From positions 1 through 57,964 of the forward strand of contig JAAYSS010000035.1 of assembly GCA_012518275.1 (NCBI GenBank): 57,964 bases of DNA, given 5' to 3'. Numbering within the stretch: the first letter of the stretch is position 1; each line of letters begins with the position of its first letter. The stretch is from Bacteroidales bacterium (GTDB lineage: Bacteria; Bacteroidota; Bacteroidia; Bacteroidales; Paludibacteraceae). Below the pieces are notes generated by a model. It saw nothing but the letters and a program-made list of their open reading frames with translations. It ran no database searches and was not told the DNA's origin. A program made the position numbers and the translations under genes. This document shows positions 43,310 to 53,391 of this stretch, in pieces.

Positions 43310-43337
43310 AGGGAGTTTTTATGTATAAGTAAATATT

Positions 43338-43377
43338 AGTAAAATAGACCGGTCGTTGAAAACCAGTCTATTTTACT
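43338..43377 (-). terminator. Hairpin between degP and the esterase gene
   Basis: Perfect 12-bp inverted repeat AGTAAAATAGAC (43338-43349) / GTCTATTTTACT (43366-43377), extended by GGT/ACC after one mismatch. It sits just after the degP stop. No clear T run follows on the minus strand, so it may attenuate or process rather than fully terminate. Confidence 0.55.
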
Positions 43378-43395
43378 GATGATTTGGATAGTGTG

Positions 43396-44919
43396 TTATT
43401 TCAAATCGATTTTATAATAGGTTACCCTTCCGGTAGTCGGGTAAACTCCGGCAATGTTAAGTGTTTTATTTGTTTTCAGCGCATCGTTATATACGTTTTC
43501 AAAGTCCTTGATGCTTGCCATATTTCGGTTGTTAATTTTGAGAATGATATAACCTTGATTTATTCCTTGTTCTCTGAATTTACCCGAGCTGGACACCACT
43601 TCAAGCCCTACATTTATACCAAGAGCTTCTTTTATGGTATCAGAAATCGGTTTCAATTGCACACCAAGGTCTTGTTGGAACTTATTCGTAGAAACTACGT
43701 CGGTTGTTCCTTCCACATTGGTCAATCTTACGTTAGTGCGTTTTTGCTTGTTGTTTCGTACATATCCGATGGTAATTTTATCACCCGGTCGGTAACGTCC
43801 AATCTGCTCTTGCAGTTCAGCCGATGATTTTACTTTCACACCGTTCACTTCGTTAATTACGTCATCTACTTTAATGCCAGCTTTATCTGCTGAACCACCA
43901 CTAACCACATCAGCCACTAAAGCTCCGTTCAGAGTCTTCAGATTCTTTTCTTTGGCAATTTCTGTGGTGATGTCTCCGATGCTAACTCCAAGAAGTGCAC
44001 GCTGTACTACACCGTGTTCACGAAGGTCGGTTACCACTTTCTGTACAATGCTGGTTGGCACAGCAAAGCCGTATCCTGCATACGAACCTGTTTGTGAAGC
44101 AATAGCGGTGTTGATGCCTACAAGCTCACCTTTGGTGTTGACTAAGGCTCCACCGCTGTTACCGGGGTTGATAGCAGCGTCGGTCTGGATAAAAGACTCA
44201 ATGGAAAGTTTTTCGGTACGTCTGCCGTAGCGGTCGGTTCCGATGATGCCCAAATTACGAGCTTTTGCACTGACGATACCGGCTGTAACCGTTGAAGTAA
44301 GATTAAAAGGATTACCTACAGCTAATACCCATTCACCTACTTTCAGGTCGTCAGAATTTCCAATCTTTATAAAAGGAAGATTTTTTTCATCTACTTTAAG
44401 TAGAGCAATATCTGTTGAAGGGTCTGTACCTACCAATTTAGCTTTGAACGAACGTTTATCGTTAAGCGTTACGTTAATTTCCGTGGCTCCTTCTATCACG
44501 TGGTTGTTGGTAACAATGTATCCATCTCGGCTAATAATAACTCCTGAACCGGCTCCAAGCGGTTGGGCTTCACTTGGCTCTTGTTGCTGCTGTGGGGTGC
44601 GTTGTCCCGGCCCGAAGAAGAAATCGAAGAACGGGTCATCAAATATACTGCCACTGCGCTGCTGGCGAGGAGCTTTGGTTTTCACGTGGACTACGGCGTT
44701 CACGGTCAAGTCAGCCGCAACGGTAAAATCGGTTTCAAAAGCTCTTTGCGCACTTGCAAAGCGAGCTTTCACATCCTGATCGGAAGTGTTGGATGATTCA
44801 ATAAATTCAACTCCGTTATTTCTATTCTGAACATAATTAGTCGCCCAGCTTGTGGCTAAGCTGACAGCAATAACTAATAAAATCAGAAAAAGTGTGTTTT
44901 TTGAGTTTCTTGTGGTCAT
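43396..44919 (-). CDS. DegP/HtrA-type periplasmic serine endoprotease (Do family)
   Basis: 507 residues. N-terminal membrane or signal segment (about 10-28), then the trypsin-like domain with His140 (GYIVTNNHVI), Asp170 (STDIALLKV) and Ser255 (NPGNSGGALV). Two PDZ domains follow (about 300-395 and 410-505). A Gln/Pro/Phe-rich insert (FFDFFFGPGQRTPQQQQ) corresponds to the LA loop. It degrades or refolds damaged envelope proteins. A TATCTTTG box lies 230 bp upstream, giving a long 5' leader; a small inverted repeat beside it could be an operator for stress control. Confidence 0.95.
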   Translation of the reverse strand: MTTRNSKNTLFLILLVIAVSLATSWATNYVQNRNNGVEFIESSNTSDQDVKARFASAQRAFETDFTVAADLTVNAVVHVKTKAPRQQRSGSIFDDPFFDFFFGPGQRTPQQQQEPSEAQPLGAGSGVIISRDGYIVTNNHVIEGATEINVTLNDKRSFKAKLVGTDPSTDIALLKVDEKNLPFIKIGNSDDLKVGEWVLAVGNPFNLTSTVTAGIVSAKARNLGIIGTDRYGRRTEKLSIESFIQTDAAINPGNSGGALVNTKGELVGINTAIASQTGSYAGYGFAVPTSIVQKVVTDLREHGVVQRALLGVSIGDITTEIAKEKNLKTLNGALVADVVSGGSADKAGIKVDDVINEVNGVKVKSSAELQEQIGRYRPGDKITIGYVRNNKQKRTNVRLTNVEGTTDVVSTNKFQQDLGVQLKPISDTIKEALGINVGLEVVSSSGKFREQGINQGYIILKINNRNMASIKDFENVYNDALKTNKTLNIAGVYPTTGRVTYYKIDLK

Positions 44920-45225
44920 ATGCTTATAAAATTAGTTAGATTTATTTTAAATTCTTATAAAAAGAATCAAATGCCGTGCCTTATTTATAGATTCTCCTTG
45001 ATATTTGGCCAAATTTAACAATGTTAAAATTCTGCTTAACGCGATTTAACGCTGCTTCCAATCAATGTTTAAAAAATATAAATGTCGGTAATGCAAATAG
45101 CATCTTTTTTGTCAGCTATTTTTAAGATAGGTAAATATGTCAGTCTTTCTGACAAAGATACATCAAAAATCTGAAATTCGTAATGAAATAGAAGCATAAT
45201 GTCTGCCAGAATGATTGTATAAGAA
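44920..45225. other. degP leader and promoter region
   Basis: 306 bp without a gene. It contains the degP -7 box (45153-45160), an adjacent inverted repeat TGTCAG-TCTTT-CTGACA (45138-45154), and a leader with two GCGTTAA-like repeats (minus strand, about 45025-45055). No riboswitch was recognised. Confidence 0.5.
45153..45160 (-). promoter_or_regulatory. Putative -7 box of degP
   Basis: Minus strand TATCTTTG, a perfect consensus box, but 230 bp from the start codon and without a good -33 element. Transcription from here would begin inside the neighbouring TGTCAG/CTGACA inverted repeat. Confidence 0.45.
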
Positions 45226-45261
45226 AAAACAACTGTTAATCTTATGATTAACAGTTGTTTT
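45226..45261 (-). terminator. Terminator of eno
   Basis: 16-bp perfect inverted repeat AAAACAACTGTTAATC (45226-45241) / GATTAACAGTTGTTTT (45246-45261) with a 4-nt loop, 34 bp after the enolase stop; T-rich on exit. Confidence 0.9.
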
Positions 45262-45295
45262 AATAGTTATTTAAACTCTTTTTGGGTCAAAGTTC

Positions 45296-46588
<1,293 letters not shown>

Positions 46589-46638
46589 TTAAAATAAATT
46601 GTATGTATTGTTAAATATTTCTTTTCTAAAATTGAGTA

Positions 46639-46646
46639 CAAAGGTA
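46639..46646 (-). promoter_or_regulatory. -7 box of eno
   Basis: Minus strand TACCTTTG, 62 bp before the enolase start; the same sequence as the -7 boxes of the ribosomal and pnp promoters. Confidence 0.5.
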
Positions 46647-46784
46647 CGAAAAATTAGTGAAATAGTTATTTCATTCCGAGTAAATTACCACTGAGAGCAT
46701 CTTGATTTTTTTAGAATAGCCTGCATTCCATCCAGGGAGGTAAAAGGTTAGCAAGTGTTGTGTGACATTTTACTCGGGATTCGA

Positions 46785-48485
46785 CTAACTATTATTTAAT
46801 ACTTCCACCTTTTCTAATTTCAAAATCTTACCGTCCCAAGCCGGAATAAACACTTTATACTTGTTGCCTGAAGATATTCGCTGAATGGGAAAAACTTCTT
46901 CTTCATTTAGTAAATTTTTTGAGCTGTAATATTCACCTTCTTTCATTTGCAAATATTGAAAGGCTTCGGCAGGAATCGTGATTTCTATTTCTGCCGGTTT
47001 ATCGTGGAAATTAACTACGCAGAGCAAAAGTTCATCTTCGTATTTTCTAAAATAGGCGAAATGTTCGTGCGTGTTGAATTTGGAATTTCCGAAATTAGCA
47101 AACACCAAGTCATACATAATTCCTTCTCTGATAGCATTTTCCCGCATGGCAACATTTAATAAGGTTTCGTAGAAATTGCGTAATTCTTTCTGCTCTTTGT
47201 TTAAGAACTTGCCGTCAAATTTACCGTTATTTGCCCAAGCTTGGTACGATTTAATTCCCCAATAGTCAAATATAGTTGTTTTTCCGTCAACACCGCTGAA
47301 TCCTTCCATATCCATCCCAACTTCGCCCAGTTCTTGCCCCATGTAAACCATGAAAGGAGCATCTGTAAGTGTTGCCGAGATAATTACGGCAGGTCTTGCG
47401 TACATTCCGTTGCCTGCAAAAAAACCGGAAGCAATTCGCTGTTCGTCGTGGTTTTCCAAAAAATGGAGCATGCGGTCAGAAATTCCGTTGAGGTTTTGCC
47501 AAGCGCCCGTTATGTCTCTTGCTGGAAGGTTTCGACTCACGACGCCCCTGAGCAGGTCGTACATACCCACTTTATCGTAGAGGTAATCAAATTTTCCGTT
47601 GCTGATGTAATTTCTGTACTCGGCCGGATTATACACTTCGGCAATGAAAATGATGTTGGGATTGATTTTTTTTATCTTCGGAATGACCCATCCCCAAAAC
47701 TCCACAGGAACCATTTCAGCCATATCACATCGGAAACCATCTACTTTTTTTTCAGTCCAGTAAGTAAGGATATCGAGCATTTTATACCACGTGTTCGGAA
47801 TGGGGTCAAATTGTTTTTGATTTCCTTCCAAGTAGTTTACCCCGTAGTTGAGCTTCACGGTTTCGTACCAATCAAATTCGGTAGGAGAGGGGGTAAATCG
47901 GTCGTTTCCGGTGGCTTTGGCAGGAAATTCTTCGTAACCTTCTGTGTTGAACATCGGTCGGAATTGCTCCTGAGGCATGTAGTAGTAGTTATTTAGCGGC
48001 GAGAATGCCCAGTTCGGATTGTCGGTTTCACCAATGTCTTGTACTCCTTTTGGTCTGGCATCGGAATAATACTGTCGGGCTGTATGGTTTGGAACGAAAT
48101 CGATAATTGCTTTGAGTCCGGCATCGTGGGTACGCTCAATCAAGGCTTCAAATTCAGCCATTCGGTTCGGAACGTCATCCGCTAAATCAGGATCCACGTC
48201 GTAGAAATCTTTTATCGCGTAAGGCGAGCCGGCATTGCCTTTCACGATTCCGTTGTGGTCTTTGAGGATGCCGTATGCCGTGTAATCGGTCTTTGTGGCA
48301 TGTTCTATAACTCCTGTGTACCAGATGTGGGTTGCTCCCAATTTTTTTATCGCTTGAAGAGCTTTTGGGGTAAAACTACTGAATTTTCCGCAGCCGTTTT
48401 CAGCTATCGTACCGTTGTATTTTCGGGTGGTATTGTAATTTCCGAACAGTCTCGGAAGAACTTGGTAAATAATGAATTTTGCCAT
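46785..48485 (-). CDS. GH13-family alpha-glucanase/amylase-like enzyme, cytoplasmic
   Basis: 566 residues without a signal peptide, so probably intracellular. The GH13 barrel motifs are all visible: region I DFVPNH (129-134), region II GFRCDMAE with nucleophile Asp254, region III FIAEVYN with acid/base Glu283, and region IV FLENHDEQR with Asp347. The C-terminal about 100 residues form a beta domain (LCVVNFHDKPAEIEITIP). Likely acts on alpha-glucans such as glycogen or maltodextrins; exact specificity cannot be read. It is divergently placed relative to tpx and has a TACCTTTG box at 48635-48642. Confidence 0.9.
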   Translation of the reverse strand: MAKFIIYQVLPRLFGNYNTTRKYNGTIAENGCGKFSSFTPKALQAIKKLGATHIWYTGVIEHATKTDYTAYGILKDHNGIVKGNAGSPYAIKDFYDVDPDLADDVPNRMAEFEALIERTHDAGLKAIIDFVPNHTARQYYSDARPKGVQDIGETDNPNWAFSPLNNYYYMPQEQFRPMFNTEGYEEFPAKATGNDRFTPSPTEFDWYETVKLNYGVNYLEGNQKQFDPIPNTWYKMLDILTYWTEKKVDGFRCDMAEMVPVEFWGWVIPKIKKINPNIIFIAEVYNPAEYRNYISNGKFDYLYDKVGMYDLLRGVVSRNLPARDITGAWQNLNGISDRMLHFLENHDEQRIASGFFAGNGMYARPAVIISATLTDAPFMVYMGQELGEVGMDMEGFSGVDGKTTIFDYWGIKSYQAWANNGKFDGKFLNKEQKELRNFYETLLNVAMRENAIREGIMYDLVFANFGNSKFNTHEHFAYFRKYEDELLLCVVNFHDKPAEIEITIPAEAFQYLQMKEGEYYSSKNLLNEEEVFPIQRISSGNKYKVFIPAWDGKILKLEKVEVLNNS

Positions 48486-48634
48486 AAACTATTTAAAGAA
48501 TATCCGTTTTTAACAGCTTTGAGTGGTTAGATACGAGCAGTGAGCGCCAGATATCCACCATACTGCTATTTAACCAATAGTGAAAAAACTTTTCAAGGCA
48601 ATGATAAAAACGGTGAATTATATTTTCTTTCCTA

Positions 48635-48642
48635 CAAAGGTA
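48635..48642 (-). promoter_or_regulatory. -7 box of the GH13 gene
   Basis: Minus strand TACCTTTG, about 150 bp before the GH13 start. The 5' leader would be unusually long, so the assignment is moderate. Confidence 0.4.
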
Positions 48643-48719
48643 AACAAAAAATGGCTTGTCTTTGTTTTTAGAATAAACAAGAATAATGAAATTTCACGAA
48701 TATTTAATATAGATTAAAA

Positions 48720-49202
48720 ATGGCGACAACAAAATTTAAAGGTAGTTCTGTTCAAACCAACGGCGAACTTCCAAGGATAGGATCAAAAGCACCTGATTTC
48801 AAGTTGGTTAAAGGAGATTTAAACGAAGTTACTTTGGCTGATTTTGCAGGAAAAAAGATAATCCTGAATATTTTTCCGAGCATTGATACAGGTGTATGCG
48901 CTGCTTCGGTAAGAAATTTTAACAAAATAGCTTCCGAAAAAGGCATTCCCGTGCTTTGCATCTCGAAAGATTTGCCCTTTGCTGCTTCACGTTTTTGTGG
49001 TGCCGAAGGACTGAATGATGTAATCACGGCTTCGGATTTTAGGTATAACAATTTTGCAACCGATTACGGTGTGTTGATGATTGACGGTCCGCTGAAAGGA
49101 CTTTGTGCACGCGCAGTGGTGGTAATTGATGAAAATGGCGTGGTAACTTATACGGAGCTTGTTCCGGAAATAACCATGGAACCACAATATAACGTTCTCT
49201 AA
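48720..49202 (+). CDS. tpx: Thiol peroxidase (atypical 2-Cys peroxiredoxin)
   Basis: Reduces hydroperoxides using thioredoxin. 160 residues. Peroxidatic Cys60 lies in [17 protein letters not shown] and resolving Cys93 in [12 protein letters not shown], the normal Tpx spacing. [16 protein letters not shown] is the family signature. The C-terminus ([11 protein letters not shown]) is a few residues shorter than average but keeps the core. Cytoplasmic. A terminator follows at 49240. Confidence 0.94.
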   Translation: MATTKFKGSSVQTNGELPRIGSKAPDFKLVKGDLNEVTLADFAGKKIILNIFPSIDTGVCAASVRNFNKIASEKGIPVLCISKDLPFAASRFCGAEGLNDVITASDFRYNNFATDYGVLMIDGPLKGLCARAVVVIDENGVVTYTELVPEITMEPQYNVL

Positions 49203-49239
49203 TTGCCATAAGCATTAGAATGCGTCTATAATGACGATG

Positions 49240-49269
49240 AAAAGACCTGCTGAAAGTGGGTCTTTTTTG
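49240..49269 (+). terminator. Terminator of tpx
   Basis: AAAAGACC (49240-49247) / GGTCTTTT (49259-49266), 11-nt loop, followed by more T residues. 37 bp after the tpx stop. Confidence 0.75.
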
Positions 49270-49312
49270 CTTCAATGAAAGAATGTATTACAATATCATT
49301 TAATGGTGAAAT

Positions 49313-49346
49313 AAAAAAGGAACGAACTGTTGCTCATTCCTTTTTT
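49313..49346. terminator. Terminator of the duplicated-domain lipoprotein gene
   Basis: AAAAAAGGAA (49313-49322) / TTCCTTTTTT (49337-49346) around a 14-nt loop, 23 bp beyond the minus-strand lipoprotein stop. Works in both directions. Confidence 0.65.
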
Positions 49347-49368
49347 TACACATTGTGTATCTATTTAG

Positions 49369-50490
49369 TTATTTAGATTTCATCAATCTCGGATCTCCTT
49401 TTGGAGCCTTTTTACGTGCACTTGGAGTTTTTTGTTTATTGCCCCTTCCTTCACGAGTCATTTTTCTATCTTTGATTTTCGGAGCTCTCACCATAGATTT
49501 TGATTTCACAGATGATGATGCATTGTTTACATAAGGTAAAACCCCATTATAAACTCCGGCAATTTTTAGTCCAGTTTTATTTTCTCCGATAAAAAATTCG
49601 TAATCTAAGTTGTAGTGATTGTCAGAAACCGTAACAAGCATATCGCCGGAAACTACACTGAAAGGTTCAGATGTGTAGTACCAGGTGCCATAATCAAAGC
49701 CATCATCGCCAACGAATCCATCCATAATGCTGAAACTATTTTCTGTTTCAATTTCTACCAAGTAGGTTCCGTTTGCAATCGTATTAGATTCATTTATAGG
49801 AGAATAAAGTTCAATTTGCATCGCATCATCATTACCGCCTAAGTCGGGAAATGTAACATCTTGGCCTCCTAAGAGTATGGTAAATACGTTTCTATCGCCG
49901 GTTCTTCCGGTTGTTCGTCCCTCGTAAATGACTTGACCCTTGTTAAGAGTTTCGGGCCATGGTGTTACGTCATAAGACTCGATAGCTCCTTGGTATTTGA
50001 ATTCGTATGGTTTATTGTCTTCTGTCGTAATGACTCCTGTAATGGTATATTGTCCCGTGCTTTGAATTTTGATATCTCCACTCGTTATCAACCATACTTC
50101 AGCCACTTTGTTGTTTTTCCACACCCTAAAATAACTACCGTATGGATATCCGTCCATATCATAATCACCTCGCTGGAATGTAAAAGCATCACCTAAGGTT
50201 CCTGATTTATAAGTACCGGCAGGAACTTCTATTGTACCTATATTTTTTGCATTGATATCTAAGATAATTTCCATCCCATTTAAATTCCCTTCTGGGCTGT
50301 TTGATAATTCTTTGTCATACATTATCAAATCGAAAATAGCATTTCCGTTACCATAAAAATCGCCCCAGTAAGTTGATTCAGCTTCTACAAATCGAATAGT
50401 GCCTTCATCAATCGGACTTTTGTTCTTACAGGCAGAGAATATAAGAGCAGCTCCGACTATCAAGATGCTTAATTTGAATATACGTTTCAT
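49369..50490 (-). CDS. Lipoprotein with two tandem related domains and a basic tail
   Basis: 373 residues. Lipoprotein signal with Cys21 (LIFSAC). Two consecutive domains of about 130 residues share a layout: an aspartate/asparagine-rich GNGNAIFDLIMYD or NVFTILLGGQD strand; then NGMEIILDI or DAMQIELYS; IEVPAGTYK or NTIANGTYLVEI; GSYFRVWKN or GTWYYTSE; SGDIKI or SGDMLV; and a final FKYQGAI or LKIAGVYNG. The last about 45 residues are strongly basic (RAPKIKDRKMTREGRGNKQK...), unusual for a lipoprotein. It probably arose by internal duplication. No known family recognised; surface-exposed location is inferred. Monocistronic. Confidence 0.8.
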   Translation of the reverse strand: MKRIFKLSILIVGAALIFSACKNKSPIDEGTIRFVEAESTYWGDFYGNGNAIFDLIMYDKELSNSPEGNLNGMEIILDINAKNIGTIEVPAGTYKSGTLGDAFTFQRGDYDMDGYPYGSYFRVWKNNKVAEVWLITSGDIKIQSTGQYTITGVITTEDNKPYEFKYQGAIESYDVTPWPETLNKGQVIYEGRTTGRTGDRNVFTILLGGQDVTFPDLGGNDDAMQIELYSPINESNTIANGTYLVEIETENSFSIMDGFVGDDGFDYGTWYYTSEPFSVVSGDMLVTVSDNHYNLDYEFFIGENKTGLKIAGVYNGVLPYVNNASSSVKSKSMVRAPKIKDRKMTREGRGNKQKTPSARKKAPKGDPRLMKSK

Positions 50491-50570
50491 GGCTGTTGGT
50501 ATTATGTTTTAAAATTTAGTATTTGATTTTTTTTATTCAAAAACGGTGCCAAGTTTTTTAAAACAAAAAA

Positions 50571-50588
50571 CCCTGATTTGCGTCAGGG
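50571..50588 (-). terminator. Terminator of rpmE2
   Basis: CCCTGA (50571-50576) / TCAGGG (50583-50588) with a 6-nt loop; on the minus strand it is followed by TTTTTTGTTTT. 24 bp after the L31 stop. Confidence 0.85.
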
Positions 50589-50611
50589 CTTCTGTACAAA
50601 TTACTTGGAAT

Positions 50612-50872
50612 TTATTTTTTCTTTGTGTTACGTTTTGCGTAACGGTTCAAATATTTATCCACACGTCCGGCACTATCAACCAACTTGGATTTACCGGTAT
50701 AGAACGGGTGAGATGAACTGGAAATTTCCAATTTTACCAATGGATATTCCACACCATCAATTTCTATTGTTTCTTTTGCATTGACAGTAGAACGTGAAAT
50801 AAAAGTCTCGCCATTTGACATATCTCTGAATGCTACCGGACGATAATTTTTTGGGTGAATTCCGCTTTTCAT
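50612..50872 (-). CDS. rpmE2: 50S ribosomal protein L31 type B (zinc-free)
   Basis: 86 residues. MKSGIHPKNYRPVAFRDMSNG, EYPLVKLEISSSSHPFYTGK and SAGRVDKYLNRYAKR are the type B signature. No CxxC zinc motif. In other bacteria the type B form replaces zinc-binding L31 under zinc limitation; in Bacteroidota it is often the only L31. -7 box at 50918-50925; no Zur-like operator was recognised. Confidence 0.96.
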   Translation of the reverse strand: MKSGIHPKNYRPVAFRDMSNGETFISRSTVNAKETIEIDGVEYPLVKLEISSSSHPFYTGKSKLVDSAGRVDKYLNRYAKRNTKKK

Positions 50873-50917
50873 ATTTATAGTTGTTTTTTATTATTTACTG
50901 CGTTTTATTTGGGCTTG

Positions 50918-50925
50918 CAAAGATA
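50918..50925 (-). promoter_or_regulatory. -7 box of rpmE2
   Basis: Minus strand TATCTTTG, 46 bp before the L31 start. A perfect consensus box; no clear -33 element. Confidence 0.5.
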
Positions 50926-51019
50926 AGTATATTTTTATATACTACAAAATATCCCCTATTTTTTTTGGTTAATGGGTTAATTGTAAGTTCAATTAGTAAA
51001 TGCAACACAAATTAAAAGC

Positions 51020-51046
51020 ATTCTGGCGGGGCAGCCCCGCCAGAAT
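51020..51046. other. G+C-rich hairpin inside the IS30 remnant
   Basis: Perfect 12-bp stem ATTCTGGCGGGG (51020-51031) / CCCCGCCAGAAT (51035-51046) with a CAG loop, very G+C-rich against its background, 17 bp before the transposase start codon. Such structures can shield an IS transposase gene from outside transcription or hide its translation start. Confidence 0.7.
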
Positions 51047-51063
51047 TGGGTCAAAAATCTGTT

Positions 51064-51150
51064 ATGAAAAAGAAAAAACATTTAACCCGAGAACAAAGGT
51101 ACACAATTTCTGTGTTACTTAAGCAAGGCTACAGCCAAAGTTTTATGTAA
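51064..51150 (+). pseudogene. IS30 transposase N-terminal fragment
   Basis: 28 codons: MKKKKHLTREQRYTISVLLK followed by QGYSQSFM and a stop. This is the start of the N-terminal helix-turn-helix of IS30 transposases (HLT.EQRYTI..LL..GYSQ). The DDE catalytic domain is entirely missing. Confidence 0.75.
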
Positions 51151-51262
51151 GTTCAAAACGTTGCATCGACTATCATAAAAAGTAGTATATTTACAGTTTT
51201 TTAACAGTAATACTCAAAAAAACGGTTTAAACGCAATTTTTATTGCCAAAGACGAAATAAAA

Positions 51263-52663
51263 ATGATTTGGACTAAAAAACATATTTCCATCTTGCTTAT
51301 TATTTCCATAACGTCGTTTATGGGAACTTTTCTTATTTCATCCATCAATATCGCACTTCCGGCGATTGAGAAAACGTTCGGGATGGACGCTGTGATGCTG
51401 AGCTGGGTGGTTACGTCATTTTTATTGGCTACGGCAATGTTTCAGCTTCCGATAGGACGTTGGGGCGACAACTCGGGCGTAAACAAGCTCTACAAAGTCG
51501 GTTTAATCGTTTTCACACTTAGCTCGCTGGCATCGGCATTTGTCCCTTCGGGCACATGGTTTATTGCTACACGGTTTCTGCAGGGCATCGGTGCCGCTTT
51601 CACCAATACTACGGGGCAAGCCATTTTGGTCTCTTCTTTCCCTGCGCAACATCGGGGACGTGTCATCGGCATCTCGGTTTCGGCGGTTTACTTGGGCTTG
51701 TCGCTGGGACCATTTTTTGGTGGAATGCTAACTCAACAAATCGGTTGGCAATCGATATTTATTGCGAGCACAATTTTGGGATTTATTTCCATCTCTATTG
51801 CTTTTCGGTTTTTGGGAAAAGATGATGTTCAATCTGAAAAATCGGGAAAATTAGACTATAAAGGGCTGATATTATTTATGTTAGGATTGCTATGTTTGGT
51901 GTATGGCTCATCGCAAATTCCCGAAACGAAAGGTTGGATAATCATGAGCACAGGCTGTATTTCGCTTGTTTTGTTTTGGTTGGTAGAGCTGCGGGAAGAA
52001 GAGCCTGCTATTGACGTGAAATTGTACACACAAAATCGTTTGTTTTCATATTCTAACTTAGCTGCGCTAATCAACTACTGCGCTACAGCTGCCATCGTTT
52101 TTTTTCTGAGTCTTTATTTGCAAAAAGTGAAACAACTAACACCGCAACAAGCTGGATTAATCCTTATAGCCCAACCAATTATGATGACATTGTTTTCGCC
52201 TTTGGTAGGGCGGATGGCTGACAAATTCGAGCCACGTATTTTTGCAACAATCGGGATGAGTATGTGCAGCGTAGGACTCGGCGCAATGGCTTTTCTGACA
52301 ACAACCACGCCACATTGGGTTATCATTCTGATTTTGCTTTGGGTTGGACTGGGATTTGCGCTTTTCTCATCGCCAAATATGACCATCATTATGAGTTCAG
52401 TAAAACGCACACAATACGGTCAGGCTTCCGGTTCGGCTGCTTCGATGCGCGTTATCGGGCAAATGACCAGCATGACAATCGTAACACTGATTTTTGCCGC
52501 CATGTTTGAAGGACAAGCCACTGAACAAGTATCTAATTTCACTTTTTTAAAGGCTATGAAATGGGGATTTTTGACCTTCGCAACAATTAGTCTGGTGGGA
52601 ATTTATTTTTCGATTGAACGAGGGAAAGCACCTAAATATCCTGAAGAGAGACTTACGACTTAA
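51263..52663 (+). CDS. MFS drug/proton antiporter, DHA2 (14-TM) family
   Basis: 466 residues with about 14 transmembrane segments. N-terminal MFS motifs: LISSINIALPAIEKTFG (TM1), SWVVTSFLLATAMFQLPIGRWGDNSG (motif A after TM2), RFLQGIGAAFTNTTGQAI (TM4) and the antiporter motif C region GISVSAVYLGLSLGPFFGGML. The second half repeats the motif A region as PLVGRMADKFEPR. This is the EmrB/QacA type of multidrug exporter, inner membrane. No membrane-fusion partner (EmrA) is adjacent. Substrate unknown. It lies directly downstream of the IS30 remnant. Confidence 0.9.
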   Translation: MIWTKKHISILLIISITSFMGTFLISSINIALPAIEKTFGMDAVMLSWVVTSFLLATAMFQLPIGRWGDNSGVNKLYKVGLIVFTLSSLASAFVPSGTWFIATRFLQGIGAAFTNTTGQAILVSSFPAQHRGRVIGISVSAVYLGLSLGPFFGGMLTQQIGWQSIFIASTILGFISISIAFRFLGKDDVQSEKSGKLDYKGLILFMLGLLCLVYGSSQIPETKGWIIMSTGCISLVLFWLVELREEEPAIDVKLYTQNRLFSYSNLAALINYCATAAIVFFLSLYLQKVKQLTPQQAGLILIAQPIMMTLFSPLVGRMADKFEPRIFATIGMSMCSVGLGAMAFLTTTTPHWVIILILLWVGLGFALFSSPNMTIIMSSVKRTQYGQASGSAASMRVIGQMTSMTIVTLIFAAMFEGQATEQVSNFTFLKAMKWGFLTFATISLVGIYFSIERGKAPKYPEERLTT

Positions 52664-52734
52664 GAAGTTTCAACTGAAAATCAAATAATATTTGACATCC
52701 CGATAATTTTGGGACAAAACAAAACTCAGAAAAC

Positions 52735-53391
52735 ATGCTTACATTTATTATCATCGCACTTACTTCATTTGTCTCATACAGAGCGTTTAGTAATCAATCA
52801 TTAGTCAATAAACTTATTTTCTATCCGCCAGCTGTAAAGCGCGGTGAATGGTATAGACTACTTTCTTACGGTGTGCTTCATGCCGATTACACACACTTGA
52901 TTTTTAACATGTTGACTTTATTCTTTTTCGGAACGTATATTGAGCGTTTTCTTAAAACATCATTGGGTGAAACTCAAGGCGGAATTTGGTACATTGCGCT
53001 ATATATTACGGCATTGCTTGTTTCCATTCTACCAACTTACGCCAAACAAATGCACAATCATTATTACCGCGGACTGGGAGCTTCGGGAGCAGTTTCTGCA
53101 GTTGTTTTTGCCTTTATTTTGATAAATCCGATGAGTTTTATGGGAATTATGTTTATTCCCATCATGCTTCCGGCATTTTTGTTTGGAGTCATTTATGTGG
53201 TACTTTCCATTTATTTGGAGAATAAACAAGCCGGCAACGTCAATCATTCAGCACACATTGCTGGCGGGATTTACGGCATGCTTTTCATAGTGGTTTTATT
53301 TGCCCTTTCAGTCGATGCAAATATATTGCAACACTTTATTGAGCAAATTAAAGTATCATCGTGGGAAGACTTAATCCATATCGGCTACTAA
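52735..53391 (+). CDS. Rhomboid-family intramembrane serine protease
   Basis: 218 residues with six transmembrane segments. The catalytic dyad is visible: Ser117 in GLGASGAVSAV (GxSG) and His174 in NHSAHIAGGIYG. HLIFNMLTLFFFGTYIE is the conserved HxxxN region (His54, Asn58). Cleaves membrane proteins within the bilayer; substrates are unknown. A loose TCCCGA...GGGA hairpin precedes it at about 52697. Confidence 0.93.
   Translation: MLTFIIIALTSFVSYRAFSNQSLVNKLIFYPPAVKRGEWYRLLSYGVLHADYTHLIFNMLTLFFFGTYIERFLKTSLGETQGGIWYIALYITALLVSILPTYAKQMHNHYYRGLGASGAVSAVVFAFILINPMSFMGIMFIPIMLPAFLFGVIYVVLSIYLENKQAGNVNHSAHIAGGIYGMLFIVVLFALSVDANILQHFIEQIKVSSWEDLIHIGY

Larger units (their letters stand above)
50978..51172 (+). 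mobile_element. IS30-family insertion sequence remnant
   Basis: Contains what looks like an IS end (TGTAAGTTCAATTAGTAAATGCA from about 50980), an internal G+C-rich hairpin, the first codons of an IS30-type transposase, then an abrupt stop and a second TGTAAGTTCAA...TGCA segment (51147-51168). Roughly 0.2 kb survives of an element normally about 1.1 kb. Not mobile. Confidence 0.65.

Noticed and set aside
44243-44779. 178-codon plus-strand frame
   Set aside because: Antisense to the protease domain of degP.
47241-47996. 251-codon plus-strand frame
   Set aside because: Antisense to the GH13 gene, whose four catalytic motifs are intact; no protein-like features in the other direction.
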